A stretch of 8,402 bases of DNA, taken from an uncultured Alphaproteobacteria bacterium. Lineage in GTDB: Bacteria > Pseudomonadota > Alphaproteobacteria > Caulobacterales > Parvularculaceae. Positions 7,201 to 8,402 of this stretch are shown here, in pieces. The stretch is from contig CALKYG010000042.1 in assembly GCA_938003575.1 (NCBI GenBank), positions 1 through 8,402 on the forward strand. The letters are read 5' to 3'. Numbering within the stretch: the first letter of the stretch is position 1; the number at the start of each line of letters is the position of its first letter. The notes beneath the pieces were generated by a model, which saw only the letters and a program-made list of their open reading frames with translations, ran no database searches and was not told the origin of the DNA. The position numbers and the translations under genes are program-made.

Positions 7201-7545
7201 ATGACAACGCGACGTCAGCTGTTCAAGATCGCGGGCGCGGCGGCGATTGCGGCCGCGGCGAGCGGTTGCTGGGTTCATTACAACTATCGGCATGGCCCGC
7301 CGCCGGTCGGGCTCCGGATCGTCTATGTCGACCGGGCTCCGCCGCCGCCGCGCAGGGTCCGAATTCCGCCGCGTCCGATCGCTGGCGCGGTCTGGATTGA
7401 CGGATATTGGCGCTGGACCGGCGTCCAATATGTCTGGATCGACGGATTCTGGGATCGAAACCCGCCGCCCGGCCGCACCTGGCGCCCGGGCCGTTGGGTC
7501 CATACGAAACATGGCTGGTACTGGGAGGAAGGCGGGTGGCGCTAG
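7201..7545 (+). CDS. Tat-exported lipoprotein with four WxxGxW repeats
   Basis: This 114-residue protein starts with a twin-arginine signal: TRRQLFK (3-9), an Ala-rich hydrophobic stretch, and lipobox A-S-G-C with Cys 23. It therefore looks like a folded or cofactor-binding lipoprotein sent through the Tat route. A proline/arginine-rich linker (about 45-60, including APPPPRR) follows. The C-terminal half has four WxxGxW units: WIDGYW (65-70), WIDGFW (79-84), WRPGRW (94-99) and WEEGGW (108-113). Their spacing is a very regular 14-15 residues, suggesting beta-hairpins. This matches the YXWGXW/WXXGXW repeat family of small proteobacterial exported proteins, whose role is not established. The ribosome site GGAAGGTGA (7189-7197) is strong and fixes the ATG. 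It lies 87 bases after the mla operon on the same strand and may be co-transcribed or separate. Confidence 0.85.
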   Translation: MTTRRQLFKIAGAAAIAAAASGCWVHYNYRHGPPPVGLRIVYVDRAPPPPRRVRIPPRPIAGAVWIDGYWRWTGVQYVWIDGFWDRNPPPGRTWRPGRWVHTKHGWYWEEGGWR

Positions 7546-7554
7546 GCGCCCGCC
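7531..7554. terminator. GC-rich stem-loop between convergent genes
   Basis: GGCGGG (7531-7536) pairs with CCCGCC (7549-7554), with an inner CGC/GCG stem separated by a 3-base bulge. It spans the last codons and stop of the WxxGxW gene and lies just before the stop of the convergent gene, the right place for a two-way terminator. Neither strand has a T-run after it, so the terminator call is weak. Confidence 0.3.
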
Positions 7555-7557
7555 TGC

Positions 7558-8402
7558 TCAGGCGAAATATCCAACCGTCGCGCCGACGAGCAGATAGACC
7601 CGGCCGAGCGGCGACGACAGATATTCCTCAAGCTCTTCATCGGCGGTTTCCGACGTCGTGGCGTCTTCCAACAGTTGTTCGAAACCTTGAAGGAATTCGT
7701 GGATCCCGCGCTCGAAATTCTTGTCGCGCGCGGATTCTGAACGGATCCGCCGTTTGACGTCGGTTTCATTGAGACGGAGCAGGCGGTTTGCGAAAATATT
7801 GCGGTCGCCGCGATTAAAGCGTTCAAGAAGCGCCGCCGGCGGCTCGCCATAGAGCCTGCTTTCAAGGTCGAACGTGAACGTCTGTAGGTTTGTGATGATG
7901 CGCATCGCTGCATTCGCCGCCGCGCGCTCATCTTCGACGCGTCGATTGTCCGCGCCGAGATCAAGCGGCTCGGCGTCGTCGGTCGCTGAGAGAATTTCGC
8001 GCCAGGTGACGCCGTCCTTGTTTCGGCGCTCGTCGTCACGCGCCTTGCCGTTTGCTTTTCTGGAGTCCTTTGTGCGTGAGATCTCATCCGCAAGATCGTC
8101 GAGGCGCGCGGCGGCCGCTGATTTCTGGGGGGCAGCGGCCCGGCGTCGCGAGGCGTCGCCGAGGTCCAGAATATTCGACTCGTTTTCGACGCGCGCCGGC
8201 GCTGGACGCGCTTTAGGTTTTTCCTTGTTCAGCTGTTCGCGCCGCGCAGCCTCTTCGGCCTCCGCCCGCATGCGGCGCTCTTCTTCAGCTTTCGCCGTCC
8301 GTTCCGCTTCCGCGCGGGCCCTCGTTTCCGCCTCGGCTTTCGCCGCCCGTTCCGCTTCCGCTTTCGCTCTTGCTTCGGTCTCGGCCTTCGCGGCGCGTTC
8401 CT
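7558..8402 (-). CDS. Partial protein with charged repeat helix and unrecognised C-terminal region
   Basis: The C-terminal 280 residues of a leftward gene are visible; the frame stays open to the right edge, so the true start is outside the window. The Met at 8271 lies inside a repeat and is not a likely start. The first 50 or so visible residues are almost only Ala, Glu, Arg and Lys, in 16-residue repeats beginning ERAAKAE, suggesting a long single helix or coiled coil as in TolA-like or septum/pole proteins. A linker rich in Arg, Lys, Pro and Ala follows, then a helical region with ITNLQTFTFDLESRLYG and ERFNRGDRNIFANRLLRLNE, an acidic stretch (TSETADEELEEYL), and a hydrophobic end (GRVYLLVGATVGYFA). 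The motif LDLG-x-x-x-RR (x = any residue) occurs twice. I do not recognise the family. The hydrophobic tail is too short and polar to be sure of a membrane anchor. Confidence 0.75.
   Translation of the reverse strand, partial: ERAAKAETEARAKAEAERAAKAEAETRARAEAERTAKAEEERRMRAEAEEAARREQLNKEKPKARPAPARVENESNILDLGDASRRRAAAPQKSAAAARLDDLADEISRTKDSRKANGKARDDERRNKDGVTWREILSATDDAEPLDLGADNRRVEDERAAANAAMRIITNLQTFTFDLESRLYGEPPAALLERFNRGDRNIFANRLLRLNETDVKRRIRSESARDKNFERGIHEFLQGFEQLLEDATTSETADEELEEYLSSPLGRVYLLVGATVGYFA
8257..8400 (-). repeat. Three 48-bp degenerate tandem repeats coding for 16-residue units
   Basis: Reading leftward, units at 8400-8353, 8352-8305 and 8304-8257 encode ERAAKAETEARAKAEA, ERAAKAEAETRARAEA and ERTAKAEEERRMRAEA. 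A degenerate fourth unit starts at 8256 (EEAARREQ). More copies may lie beyond the window edge. The DNA copies differ mainly by synonymous or conservative changes, which points to old duplication with selection on the protein. Confidence 0.75.

Overview
The window comes from a GC-rich Gram-negative bacterium. The strong G/C third-position bias, lipoprotein signals, and an Mla-type lipid transporter whose permease carries an N-terminal STAS domain all suggest an alphaproteobacterium. The order Hyphomicrobiales (Methylocystis/Beijerinckia-like) is my best guess, but that is an impression, not a measurement. No tRNA, rRNA, CRISPR array, insertion sequence or phage gene was seen.

Left part (1-1255). 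The N-terminal half of a proline iminopeptidase runs leftward out of the window. It is followed by a rightward gene for an unrecognised, helix-rich small lipoprotein that probably starts at TTG 620. That gene converges with the next one, leaving a 7-base gap.

Centre (1263-7113). A leftward CHASE2-type receptor/class III cyclase gene (about 756 codons) is divergent from a tightly packed rightward operon of four genes. The operon encodes a STAS-MlaE fusion permease, the MlaF ATPase, the MlaD MCE-domain protein and a PqiC-like auxiliary lipoprotein. Junctions are a 1-base overlap, a 3-base gap and a 4-base overlap, so translational coupling is likely. Together these proteins should form an inner-membrane/periplasmic machine moving phospholipids between the two membranes. 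No mlaC or mlaA is present here. The divergent intergenic region (3534-3665) holds a good candidate promoter for the mla operon with palindromes in its spacer and over its -10 box.

The most unusual gene is the cyclase. It keeps the CHASE2 plus three-TM plus cyclase layout and recognisable cyclase fold motifs, but the residues at both metal positions, the substrate lysine and both transition-state positions are all replaced. It is probably a pseudo-cyclase that senses or binds rather than makes cyclic nucleotide.

Right part (7114-8402). A short Tat-exported lipoprotein with four evenly spaced WxxGxW repeats converges on a leftward partial gene. That partial gene combines a charged helical region built from 48-bp tandem repeats with an unrecognised C-terminal region.
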